From: Anaerolineales bacterium UBA2232
GTDB taxonomy: Bacteria > Chloroflexota > Anaerolineae > UBA2200
Direction of reading: 5' to 3'
DNA length: 25,606 bases
Assembly: GCA_002348045.1 (NCBI GenBank)
Contig: DDYO01000134.1
Location: 1-25,606 of the forward strand
Shown in pieces: positions 14,466-21,806 of the stretch (its first letter is position 1; every line of letters begins with the position of its first letter). Position numbers and translations under genes: made by a program. The notes beneath the pieces are model-generated. The model was not told the origin of the DNA and did not search any database. It saw only the letters and a list, made by a program, of their open reading frames with translations.

Positions 14466-16679
14466 ATGAGCGGTCAGAAGCGAAGCAGACGAAAGCCGCA
14501 ACCACAGTCAAAGGCCGTTTCTTGGCCGGTTTGGCTTCGGTCTGTGGGCGTGGCCTTGCTGATGGTGTCAGCAGTGACGCTGTTGAGCCTGCTATCGTTC
14601 ACCCACAGTACCCTCACAGGATCCTGGCTCCAAGGCCTGCGACTGGCCTTTGGTTGGGGAGCGTTTCTTGCCCCATTGGGATTGGGAGCCTTCGGCCTTT
14701 GGCTATTCCTGCGCGGCTTTGGACGCGCTCCCGATGTTCCGACTAGGATCGTGGGAGGAATTCTCCTCGCGTTCACTGCTGGTCTGAGCCTGCTGCACTA
14801 CTTTGCACTGGAACCTGATGTCGTCGCTGCGAGTGGGAAGGGCGGCGGGTACCTCGGCTGGTACATCAGCCGAGCATTGATCGATGGATTGGGGGACTTG
14901 GGAGCCTTCCTTGTTCTGCTAACGCTGATGGGGATGTCGATCATTACCCTGATCGATATTCCCCTGGCTGACATTTGGGTGCGATTGCGCGGTGGGTGGA
15001 ACCGGGTAGCAGAGTGGTATCGTGTGCGCTCTTTGAGCCGGCGGGTGACGGATCCTCCCCGAGATGACAGCCTGGCGGCGACCCTAATGAGCAAGATCGG
15101 TGAACAGGAAAGGAGGCGCCAAGACCCAGTCGCGCCACCTGCTTCTGTTCCACAAGCGGGTGCTCTCGCTTTACCTGGCGGAAGCGAGAGTGCCCGGCAG
15201 CAGTGGAAACTGCCTTCGGTGGAAGGGATACTGGAACGGGGGATCGAGCAGGAGCTGAGCGAAGCTGAAATCCGTGCCAAGGTTCGTATCATCGAGGAGA
15301 CCCTGTCCAGTTTCGGCGTACCAGCCAAAGTCGTCGAAGTGAATCAAGGACCGACGGTCACCCAATTTGGCCTCGAGCCAGGATTCATGGAGCGAAAGGA
15401 TGCTGCGGGAAAGAGCCAGCGGGTCAAAGTTAAAGTCAACCGGATCAGCGGGCTGGCAGATGACCTGTCCTTGGCCCTGGCCGCGAATCCCATCCGTATC
15501 GAAGCTCCGGTTCCTGGTCGTTCATTGGTTGGCATCGAGGTTCCGAACACCAGCATTGCCATGGTCAGCCTTGAATCGGTCATCGAGTCGGACGCCTTCC
15601 GGCGGCTAGGTGCTCCGCTGGGTATTGCGCTGGGTCAAGATGTGGCAGGTCAGCCCATCGTCGCTGATCTGGCACAAATGCCTCACCTCTTGATCGCCGG
15701 TGCCACAGGATCAGGCAAGTCCGTGTGCATCAATGTGATCACGGCGTGCTTGCTGTTGAACAATACGCCTGACGACCTGCGCCTGGTCATGATTGACCCG
15801 AAGATGGTTGAGTTGATCAGCTACAACGGAATCCCACACCTTCTCGTTCCCGTTGTCATCGAGGTCGAGCGAGTCGTGACGACTCTGAAGTGGGTCACTG
15901 GCGAGATGGATCGCCGCTATCGCATCTTTTCCAAAATGGGAGCTCGGAATCTAGAGTCCTACAATGGAATGGTAATGGCCCGAGGCGAGAAGAAGCTGCC
16001 GTACATTGTGGTGCTGATTGACGAGCTGGCGGATCTCATGATGGTTTCTCCGGATGAAGTGGAAAGATCCATCTGTCGAATCGCTCAGCTCGCTCGTGCC
16101 ACAGGCATTCACCTGGTGATTGCCACGCAGCGACCCTCTGTGAATGTGGTCACGGGTTTGATCAAGGCCAATTTTCCTGCCAGAATCAGCTTTGCGGTTA
16201 CTTCCCAGGTGGACTCGCGCGTCGTTCTCGATACTGGCGGTGCGGAAAAGCTGCTGGGCCGTGGCGACATGCTCTACATGGCGTCTGATTCGAGTAAACT
16301 CGTGCGCCTGCAGGGATGCTACATCACCGACAAAGAGCTCGAGAGGCTGGTTAGCTACTGGCATAGCTTTGAGGGTGCTGGTCCGCTTCCGGCTGGGGCT
16401 CCCCTGATCCAGCAACCCCTCTGGAAGGACATGCTGGTTAGGGAGCAGGAGGCTGGCACCAGGGATGACCTCTTGGATCAGGCGATCGCCCTGGTGCGTG
16501 AGCAGCAGAGGGCTTCCATTTCTCTGCTGCAGCGTCGCTTGCGCATAGGGTACTCACGCGCCGCCCGCCTGATTGATGTGATGGAAGAAATGAAGATAAT
16601 CGGTCCGGAGGAGGGTGCGGCGCGAGCTCGCCAAGTGCTTCCCGATCCACAGCCGCCTAGTGAGGCGCGCCCTCAGTAG
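14466..16679 (+). CDS. ftsK: FtsK/SpoIIIE-type DNA translocase
   Basis: Septal DNA pump that moves chromosome termini into daughter cells. The 737 residues start with a basic cytoplasmic tail, then about four membrane helices between residues 20 and 165, then a charged linker. The alpha/beta motor follows from about residue 250: Walker A is GATGSGKS (412-419) and Walker B is VLIDEL with Asp519 and Glu520. The last 65 or so residues form the winged-helix gamma domain (ISLLQRRLRIGYSRAARLID), which in studied homologues reads polar KOPS/SRS sequences. The linker is short compared with E. coli FtsK and close to SpoIIIE. ATG lies 3 bp after rnj, with only a weak ribosome site. Confidence 0.95.
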   Translation: MSGQKRSRRKPQPQSKAVSWPVWLRSVGVALLMVSAVTLLSLLSFTHSTLTGSWLQGLRLAFGWGAFLAPLGLGAFGLWLFLRGFGRAPDVPTRIVGGILLAFTAGLSLLHYFALEPDVVAASGKGGGYLGWYISRALIDGLGDLGAFLVLLTLMGMSIITLIDIPLADIWVRLRGGWNRVAEWYRVRSLSRRVTDPPRDDSLAATLMSKIGEQERRRQDPVAPPASVPQAGALALPGGSESARQQWKLPSVEGILERGIEQELSEAEIRAKVRIIEETLSSFGVPAKVVEVNQGPTVTQFGLEPGFMERKDAAGKSQRVKVKVNRISGLADDLSLALAANPIRIEAPVPGRSLVGIEVPNTSIAMVSLESVIESDAFRRLGAPLGIALGQDVAGQPIVADLAQMPHLLIAGATGSGKSVCINVITACLLLNNTPDDLRLVMIDPKMVELISYNGIPHLLVPVVIEVERVVTTLKWVTGEMDRRYRIFSKMGARNLESYNGMVMARGEKKLPYIVVLIDELADLMMVSPDEVERSICRIAQLARATGIHLVIATQRPSVNVVTGLIKANFPARISFAVTSQVDSRVVLDTGGAEKLLGRGDMLYMASDSSKLVRLQGCYITDKELERLVSYWHSFEGAGPLPAGAPLIQQPLWKDMLVREQEAGTRDDLLDQAIALVREQQRASISLLQRRLRIGYSRAARLIDVMEEMKIIGPEEGAARARQVLPDPQPPSEARPQ

Positions 16680-16688
16680 GAAGGTTCA

Positions 16689-17336
16689 TTGAACCGGCCC
16701 AACCAACCTCTAGCCCAAGCTTATCCCAGACCTGTGGAGCGATCGCATCTGGACCTTGGCTCCTGGCATCAGTATCAGGGTTCGGGAACCAACGACTGTG
16801 GTGCGTATTGCGTTGCGATGGTGGCCAATGCCCTTGGCGGCCTCCAGGAGTTCGAAGGAAGCAGGGTCGCCAGAAGTATGGAACGGTTGCCCTGGGTGGA
16901 CAAGGTAGGCGCCCACTTTGCGTTGTACAAGGTTCCAGGCTGGGCCTCTTTTCCATGGGGAATATCGGCATGCTTGCGCTCTCTCGGATTGCCTGCGCGG
17001 CTGGTCTGGCCGAGCAGCAGGGAACGACTGGTGCGGGGTCTGCGCGATGAGACGGTCAACATCGTGATTGTGGGTGATTTGCTTTGCTTCAAAGGGATGA
17101 TGTACAAAGGCTGGGCCCACGCCAAAGTCTTGTACGGTTATCAGCCGCCGGCCCCCACTGGGAGTACACTGACCCCTGTGCTGCGCCCGGGTTGGTACTT
17201 TGTCGATCCGGCGGTTCCGCCAGATTCATCCGGCGAGCTCCCGGCCGGCCTCTCATGGCAGGACGAGGAGGGATTTTCACGTCAGTGGGGGAACCTCTTG
17301 CGCTGCAGCATCGAGATTCGGAAGGGGTCATGTTGA
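16689..17336 (+). CDS. C39-like cysteine peptidase, function unknown
   Basis: Small papain-fold protein of 215 residues. QYQGSGTNDCGAYCVAMVAN near residues 28-47 is the classic C39-like active-site helix with Cys37 as nucleophile and a Gln (28 or 30) for the oxyanion hole. His144 in GWAHAKVLYGY and Asp163 in YFVDPA complete a plausible triad. No signal peptide, membrane helix or ABC-transporter domain is present, so it appears cytoplasmic, unlike bacteriocin-processing C39 domains. The TTG start at 16689 follows AGGAAGG by about 4 bases. It sits 9 bp after ftsK and overlaps rsmG by 7 bp, so it is part of the operon. Its substrate is unknown. Confidence 0.72.
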   Translation: MNRPNQPLAQAYPRPVERSHLDLGSWHQYQGSGTNDCGAYCVAMVANALGGLQEFEGSRVARSMERLPWVDKVGAHFALYKVPGWASFPWGISACLRSLGLPARLVWPSSRERLVRGLRDETVNIVIVGDLLCFKGMMYKGWAHAKVLYGYQPPAPTGSTLTPVLRPGWYFVDPAVPPDSSGELPAGLSWQDEEGFSRQWGNLLRCSIEIRKGSC

Positions 17337-18130
17337 GCCAGGAGCTTGGCGGTGCCAGCATGGAGCTGTTGCGAGAAGAAGCCAGGCGACTGGGACTGCA
17401 TCTGACGAGCGCCCACTTGCAGGCCTTTGAAGTCTACTGCCAAGAACTAGAGCTATGGAACCGCAAGTTTAACCTGACTACGGTAACTCGATGCGAGGAC
17501 GTGCAGATCAGACACTTTCTTGATTCCCTGACCTGCCTTCTGGCCATTCCCGCCCCGGGCAAGGTGACCGGTGATCCGCTGCCGGACGTTGTGCCGCTGT
17601 CCAGCCGAGATGAGCCGCTGTTGTGCATCGATGTGGGAAGTGGCGCCGGATTCCCTGGGATACCGGTCAAGATTCTCCGCCCTGCCCTGAACCTTGTGCT
17701 TCTGGAATCTGTTCACAAGAAGGTGAATTTCCTCCGGCACATTCTAGATCGATTGGGCTTGACCCGCACTGAGGTGCTGTGGGCCAGAGCAGAAGATGTT
17801 GGGCAGGATGCCCACCATCGGGAGCGATACGACCTCGTCTTGGCCAGGGCAGTGGCCGATCTGACTGTGTTGGCTGAGTACTGCTTGCCCCTCTGCCGAA
17901 AAGGAGGGCGCTGGATTGCTCAGAAAGGCGCCGATATCGGATCAGAGCTGGACCAAGCCCAACCGGCAATCACTCTGCTGGGCGGACAGCTCTGTGAAGT
18001 CAAGACCCTGCCGCTGCCGGGCATGCGAGAGCTCCGCTCGCTTGTCGTGGTGGATAAGGTAGCACAGACTCCGCAAAAGTATCCGAGGCGGCCAGGCGTG
18101 CCCAAGAAGCAACCACTTACGGCTGAGTAA
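17330..18130 (+). CDS. rsmG: 16S rRNA m7G527 methyltransferase
   Basis: Methylates N7 of G527 in 16S rRNA; loss in other bacteria gives low-level streptomycin resistance. From the ATG at 17330 the protein has 266 residues. NRKFNLTTVT near 44-53 and RHFLDSL near 61-67 are family hallmarks, the SAM loop DVGSGAGFPG is at 101-110, and LLESVHKKVNFL follows. A stretch at about 72-98, rich in Pro and Asp before the SAM loop, is longer than in E. coli. The frame opens further upstream inside the C39-like gene, but conserved sequence begins here. AAGGGG lies only 2 bases before the ATG, so translation may depend on coupling. The 3' end overlaps recF by 14 bp. Confidence 0.93.
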   Translation: MLSQELGGASMELLREEARRLGLHLTSAHLQAFEVYCQELELWNRKFNLTTVTRCEDVQIRHFLDSLTCLLAIPAPGKVTGDPLPDVVPLSSRDEPLLCIDVGSGAGFPGIPVKILRPALNLVLLESVHKKVNFLRHILDRLGLTRTEVLWARAEDVGQDAHHRERYDLVLARAVADLTVLAEYCLPLCRKGGRWIAQKGADIGSELDQAQPAITLLGGQLCEVKTLPLPGMRELRSLVVVDKVAQTPQKYPRRPGVPKKQPLTAE

Positions 18131-19349
18131 AAGGCTCCAGACATCCACCCCGAACGACCCAGAGGGCGGCACGGTTAAGGAACTCGGGAGGATAGTTGGA
18201 CAGGTCGTTGGTCGTCATCAACACTTGCTGCGCAGTATGGATGGCCGCAAGCAGGAAGTTGCGTCGCCCTCCGTCTAGCTCCGAGAGCACGTCGTCCAAG
18301 AGCAGGACGGGTCTATCCCCCTTCTGCACCGTGACCCACTCTACTTCCGCCAGTTTGAGCGACAGAGCCGTGGTGCGCTGCTGACCGCGGGATCCGTAAA
18401 CGGTCATGTCTATGCCGTTGGATAGGAAGCCCATGTCGTCGCGATGAGGGCCAACGAGCGACATGCCCTGTTCCACCTCTCTTCCTTGGCTTTCCTGGAG
18501 CCGTTGGGAAAAGGCCGTAGCTAACTGCGCCTGCCGCTCTGGCAGAGGAAGAGCGGAGGCGGGTGCTTCGGCCGTCAACCCCAGTTGCCAGGCGGCCACA
18601 GGGGCTTTACTGCTCAGGATGCTGCAGCGGTACTCGATGACCAGTCGTTCCTGATCGCCCGTGAGCTGTGTGTGGATTCGCTCCGCCAGCATTCCCAGAT
18701 GCTGAATCGCCTGTTCGCGACGAGCAGAGACGTACGCGCCGTGCTTCACTAGCCGCTCGTTCCAGAACGCGAGCTGTGACTCGTCGTGTGACCTACCGCG
18801 CAGCGCCTTGAGCAGGTGATTGCGTTGCGTTAGAACGCGACCATAGCGTTGCAGCTCCCGGTTGTAGTGCGGATCTACCTGGCAAATGGTGTCGTCCAGG
18901 TAGTTGCGGCGCAATTGTGGCGAAGAAGCCACGATCTCAATGTCCTGCGGCAGGAAAAGGACCACATTCACCGCCCCCACCGCATCGATGGCCCGGGTGT
19001 TCACTCCGTTGATGCGGATGGACTTGCGCCAGGTGGTGGCATCGGTGGAGGCTGCCTCGGGCATATTCTGCAGCAAGGCAAGCTCGACCTGCATGGACTC
19101 CTGCCCCCGACAGACCCGCGCCACGAGTTTCACAAAGGGCAGGTCGTCCTCCAGGGCCAGCCAGTTGACCAACTCGCGGTCGGCGTTTGTGCGAGCGGAC
19201 TTGGTCCTGGACAGGTAGAAGAGAGCGTCCAGAAGGTTCGTTTTTCCCTGGGCGTTCTCACCCGTTAGAATGGCAATGCCTGGCGGTAGGTCCAGGGCGA
19301 GGCGGGAATAGTTCCTGAAGTTGGTGAGGTTCAAGTGTTGAATGTACAT
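18117..19349 (-). CDS. recF: DNA replication and repair protein RecF
   Basis: SMC-like ATPase that loads RecA at gapped DNA with RecO and RecR. The 410 residues begin MYIQHLNLTNFRNY, the standard RecF opening. Walker A is GENAQGKTN (30-38), the ABC-type signature region is LVGPHRDDMGF, and Walker B is PVLLLDDVLSELD. It is slightly longer than the typical 360-370 residues. GGAAGG lies 3 bases before the ATG. It is not next to dnaA, dnaN or gyrB here but faces rsmG, overlapping it by 14 bp. It has its own strong promoter (19365-19393) and a very short leader. Confidence 0.95.
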   Translation of the reverse strand: MYIQHLNLTNFRNYSRLALDLPPGIAILTGENAQGKTNLLDALFYLSRTKSARTNADRELVNWLALEDDLPFVKLVARVCRGQESMQVELALLQNMPEAASTDATTWRKSIRINGVNTRAIDAVGAVNVVLFLPQDIEIVASSPQLRRNYLDDTICQVDPHYNRELQRYGRVLTQRNHLLKALRGRSHDESQLAFWNERLVKHGAYVSARREQAIQHLGMLAERIHTQLTGDQERLVIEYRCSILSSKAPVAAWQLGLTAEAPASALPLPERQAQLATAFSQRLQESQGREVEQGMSLVGPHRDDMGFLSNGIDMTVYGSRGQQRTTALSLKLAEVEWVTVQKGDRPVLLLDDVLSELDGGRRNFLLAAIHTAQQVLMTTNDLSNYPPEFLNRAALWVVRGGCLEPFTQP

Positions 19350-19364
19350 GTGCCTTCCGTTAAG

Positions 19365-19393
19365 ATTATACTGTAACGAGGCTGGGTTCTCAA
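19365..19393 (-). promoter_or_regulatory. strong sigma-70-type promoter for recF
   Basis: On the minus strand TTGAGA (19388-19393, 5 of 6) and a perfect TATAAT (19365-19370) are separated by exactly 17 bp. The -10 box ends 15 nt before the recF ATG, so the mRNA leader would be only about 8-10 nt and consist of little more than the GGAAGG ribosome site. Confidence 0.75.
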
Positions 19394-19431
19394 GCAGAGA
19401 GTAGGTCGCTTAGGCATAGGAGAAAGTGGTG

Positions 19432-19437
19432 TATAAT
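19432..19437 (+). promoter_or_regulatory. candidate -10 box for the epimerase operon
   Basis: Perfect TATAAT on the plus strand in the recF/epimerase divergent region. No convincing -35 is present at 16-18 bp upstream (best is CTTAGG/TTAGGC) and there is no extended -10 TG. If used, the leader would be about 114 nt, and an activator might be needed. Confidence 0.45.
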
Positions 19438-19458
19438 GGCGCCATCGCAGTTGGAGGG

Positions 19459-19531
19459 TGCTCTTGCCGTGGCTGCCTGAGAACCCATCAGCTGTAGGCC
19501 CCAGAAATCACGGGTTGTGACTGCTCTTGCC
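19459..19531 (+). repeat. 10-bp direct repeat in the epimerase leader
   Basis: TGCTCTTGCC occurs at 19459-19468 and again at 19522-19531, 63 bp apart from start to start, between the candidate -10 and the ATG. Both copies are followed by a similar T/G-rich stretch containing GGCTG or TGCTGG. No known regulatory element was recognised in this leader. Confidence 0.4.
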
Positions 19532-19557
19532 ATTTGCTGGATTTCAAAGGAGAAGAC

Positions 19558-20478
19558 ATGAAAGTGCTGGTTACTGGAGGCGCTGGCTTCATAGGCTCGC
19601 ACGTCGTTGATGCGCTCGTGCAGGCAGGACACGACGTCTGTATCGTGGATGACCTGAGCTCTGGTAGGCGGGAGAACGTGAACCCGGCAGCCAGGCTCTA
19701 CACGACGGACCTGCGCGCTCCGGAGCTGGAGGATGTGTTTGCTGCAGAAAAGCCGGAGATAGTGGACCACCATGCCGCGCGGGCCAGTGTACGCGAGTCG
19801 ATGGAGCAGCCGATCCTCTACGCAGACGTGAACGTGCTGGGGTCGTTGAACCTTCTGGAGTGCTGCCGCCGGAACGGCGTTGCCAAGCTGGTGTATATCT
19901 CGACCGGCGGGGCTGTATATGGAGATCCTCGCCATTTGCCCGCGGACGAAAACCACCCCATCAACCCCCTCGATCCCTATGGGGCTAGCAAGGCTTGTTT
20001 TGAGCATTACCTTCCTCTGTATCGTACGCACTATGGCCTGGACTTTACAATCCTGCGGTACGCGAACGTATACGGTCCACGACAGGATCCATTGGGCGAG
20101 GCTGGCGTGGTGTCCATCTTCACCGGGCAGATGCTCCGCGGGCAGCAGGCGGTCATTAATGGCAGTGGTGAGCAGGAGCGAGACTTTGTATACGTTGGGG
20201 ATGTCGCGAGGGCCAATCTAGAGGCTCTGGTCAAGGGTAGCGGCGAAATCTATAACATCGGCACTGGAGTTGGGGCCTCCATCAATGAGATCTTTGATCG
20301 GCTCAGCAGAATCACCGGATATGGCAGGACCGCAGTCCATGGGCCGCCTAAGGTGGGGGAGGTTTTCAAGACTTTCCTAAATGTGGAAAAGGCCAGTCGT
20401 GGGCTGGGCTGGCAACCAAGCATCACTTTGGACGAGGGATTGAGGCAGACGGTGGAGTACTTTCGGACGCGGCTTTAG
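19558..20478 (+). CDS. GalE-like UDP-sugar 4-epimerase (extended SDR)
   Basis: NAD-dependent epimerase of 306 residues, close to UDP-glucose/UDP-N-acetylglucosamine 4-epimerases. The GGAGFIGSH loop is at 7-15, the DDLSSG acidic turn that binds the NAD ribose at 31-36, STGGAVYGDP near 115-124 and the YGASK catalytic pair at 141-145. The SD sequence AGGAG lies 5 bases before the ATG at 19558, which is better than the longer frame starting at 19534. It opens the right-hand glycan group (epimerase, GT4, lipoprotein, DUF2723). It differs in detail from the epimerase at 4143-5093, so the two probably make different nucleotide sugars. Confidence 0.9.
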   Translation: MKVLVTGGAGFIGSHVVDALVQAGHDVCIVDDLSSGRRENVNPAARLYTTDLRAPELEDVFAAEKPEIVDHHAARASVRESMEQPILYADVNVLGSLNLLECCRRNGVAKLVYISTGGAVYGDPRHLPADENHPINPLDPYGASKACFEHYLPLYRTHYGLDFTILRYANVYGPRQDPLGEAGVVSIFTGQMLRGQQAVINGSGEQERDFVYVGDVARANLEALVKGSGEIYNIGTGVGASINEIFDRLSRITGYGRTAVHGPPKVGEVFKTFLNVEKASRGLGWQPSITLDEGLRQTVEYFRTRL

Positions 20479-20518
20479 GCTGCGCGGTACTCCATCCCGT
20501 GCTGGTCTATAACGTCTG

Positions 20519-20528
20519 TCGCTAGCGA
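20519..20528. repeat. perfect 10-bp palindrome upstream of the GT4 gene
   Basis: TCGCTAGCGA in the 66-bp gap 20479-20544, 16 bp before the ATG at 20545 and just downstream of a TATAAC hexamer (20508-20513) that lacks a -35. It could be an operator half-site or chance; evidence is thin. Confidence 0.25.
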
Positions 20529-20544
20529 TCTGAATAGGGGCTAC

Positions 20545-21690
20545 ATGCGCGTTGGTGTGAATGCCTTCTTCCTCCAGCAGCACACTACCGGAAGCGGTCA
20601 GTATACGGCTCAACTCCTGCGCGCGTTGAGGCGGATCAATTCGAACTTGCAGACCATCCTCTACTCCACCGGGCAAAGTGATGCCGGGCAGGACAATGAC
20701 TGGATGGTTCAGCAAACACCGGCGCCATTTCCTCGGTTAGGTCCGAACTGGCAAAAGCTGTGGTTCGAACAGGTAGCTTTTCCTCGGGCTTGTCGGTCCG
20801 CCGGGGTTGACATTGCCCATGTGCCTTACTTTGCCTCACCTATCGCATCGTCGATACCAGTGGTGGTCACGGTTCATGACTTGATTCCGGTTCTATTGCC
20901 GGCCTATCGGGGCTCCTTGCCGGTACGGTTGTATACGCGACTGGTGAGCGCAGCCGCCCGACGGGCGAGCTGGATCATCACGGATTCGCACTGCTCGAAA
21001 CAGGATATCGTCCAACACCTGCGAGTGGCTCCTGAACGGGTGCAGGTCATATACCTGGCAGCGGATGAGCTGTGTCGCCCCGTGCGCGACCCCGACGCGT
21101 TGGCGGCTATCCGACACAGGTACGGTCTGCCGCAGCAGTACATTCTCTATCTGGGTGGCTTTGACCAGCGCAAGAATCTCAGAGGACTGCTATTGGCCTT
21201 TGACCGGGCCCAAGGATTGCTGGGAGCAGATTGCCCCAAGCTGGTCATTGCCGGGAGTTTGCCCGACGAAGATTCGGCACTATTCCCCGATCCACGGAGA
21301 ATTGCCGGGGAACTTGGACTGCAGGGGAAGGTCGTATTTGCCGGCTGGGTTAGCGAAGCAGACAAGCCTGCCCTGTACAGCGGAGCACTGTTCTTTGCAT
21401 TCCTATCGCTCTACGAGGGTTTTGGCCTGATGGCCCTGGAGGCGATGTCATGCGGCGTCCCTGTGCTTGCTTCCAGCACCTCTAGCCTGCCCGAGATTGT
21501 TGGTACGGGAGGACTGCTGGTGAGGCCGGACGACCCAGACCAGGTTGCCCAGAGCATGGCAGAGCTACTGCGACGGCCGGGTCTTCGTGAGCAGTTAGCG
21601 GAGAAGGCGCTGCTGCGCGCAGGCGACTTTAGCTGGCAGCGGACGGCTGAACAGACCATGGAGGTGTACCACAGGACAGCACTGCGGTGA
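20545..21690 (+). CDS. glycosyltransferase family 4 (GT-B fold)
   Basis: GT4 enzyme of 381 residues in the mannosyltransferase-like group. The N-domain starts MRVGVNAFFLQQHTTGSGQY with the glycine loop. HDLIPVLLPAY and the ITDSHCSKQDI segment are typical mid-protein markers. The C-domain has YILYLGGFDQRKNLRGLL and the donor site LYEGFGLMALEAMSCGVPV, followed by a SSLPEIVG loop. TAGGGG lies 4 bases before the ATG. It is 66 bp after the epimerase, and its TGA forms a GTGA overlap with the longest frame of the next gene. Likely cytoplasmic; donor unknown. Confidence 0.9.
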   Translation: MRVGVNAFFLQQHTTGSGQYTAQLLRALRRINSNLQTILYSTGQSDAGQDNDWMVQQTPAPFPRLGPNWQKLWFEQVAFPRACRSAGVDIAHVPYFASPIASSIPVVVTVHDLIPVLLPAYRGSLPVRLYTRLVSAAARRASWIITDSHCSKQDIVQHLRVAPERVQVIYLAADELCRPVRDPDALAAIRHRYGLPQQYILYLGGFDQRKNLRGLLLAFDRAQGLLGADCPKLVIAGSLPDEDSALFPDPRRIAGELGLQGKVVFAGWVSEADKPALYSGALFFAFLSLYEGFGLMALEAMSCGVPVLASSTSSLPEIVGTGGLLVRPDDPDQVAQSMAELLRRPGLREQLAEKALLRAGDFSWQRTAEQTMEVYHRTALR

Positions 21691-21740
21691 TTCCGGTTGA
21701 CCGCGTCCGTCAGCAGTTTCTGAGAATCGGGCATTTGCGC

Positions 21741-21746
21741 TATGAT
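21741..21746 (+). promoter_or_regulatory. weak candidate -10 box before the lipoprotein gene
   Basis: TATGAT (5 of 6) in the interval between the GT4 stop and the preferred TTG start at 21807. The best -35 at 17 bp is TTCTGA (21718-21723, 3 of 6). Supports a separate start for the lipoprotein only weakly. Confidence 0.25.
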
Positions 21747-21806
21747 TGCGTCCTACGTCACCGCATTCCACACAGTGGGGCGGTCCTGAGGGAGTTGGAG
21801 ATACCT

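Noticed and set aside
16689..17336. Bacteriocin maturation/export system (C39 peptidase)
   Set aside because: No ABC-transporter fusion, no leader-peptide gene and no immunity gene nearby; neighbours are ftsK and rsmG.
18045..18060. DnaA-box-like GGTGGATAA near rsmG/recF, hinting at an origin
   Set aside because: Single imperfect match inside the rsmG coding sequence, no cluster, no AT-rich unwinding region and no dnaA/dnaN nearby.
19438..19557. Small RNA (6S or SRP RNA) in the recF/epimerase gap
   Set aside because: No long self-complementary rod or SRP GGAA-tetraloop consensus could be found; only short inverted stretches.
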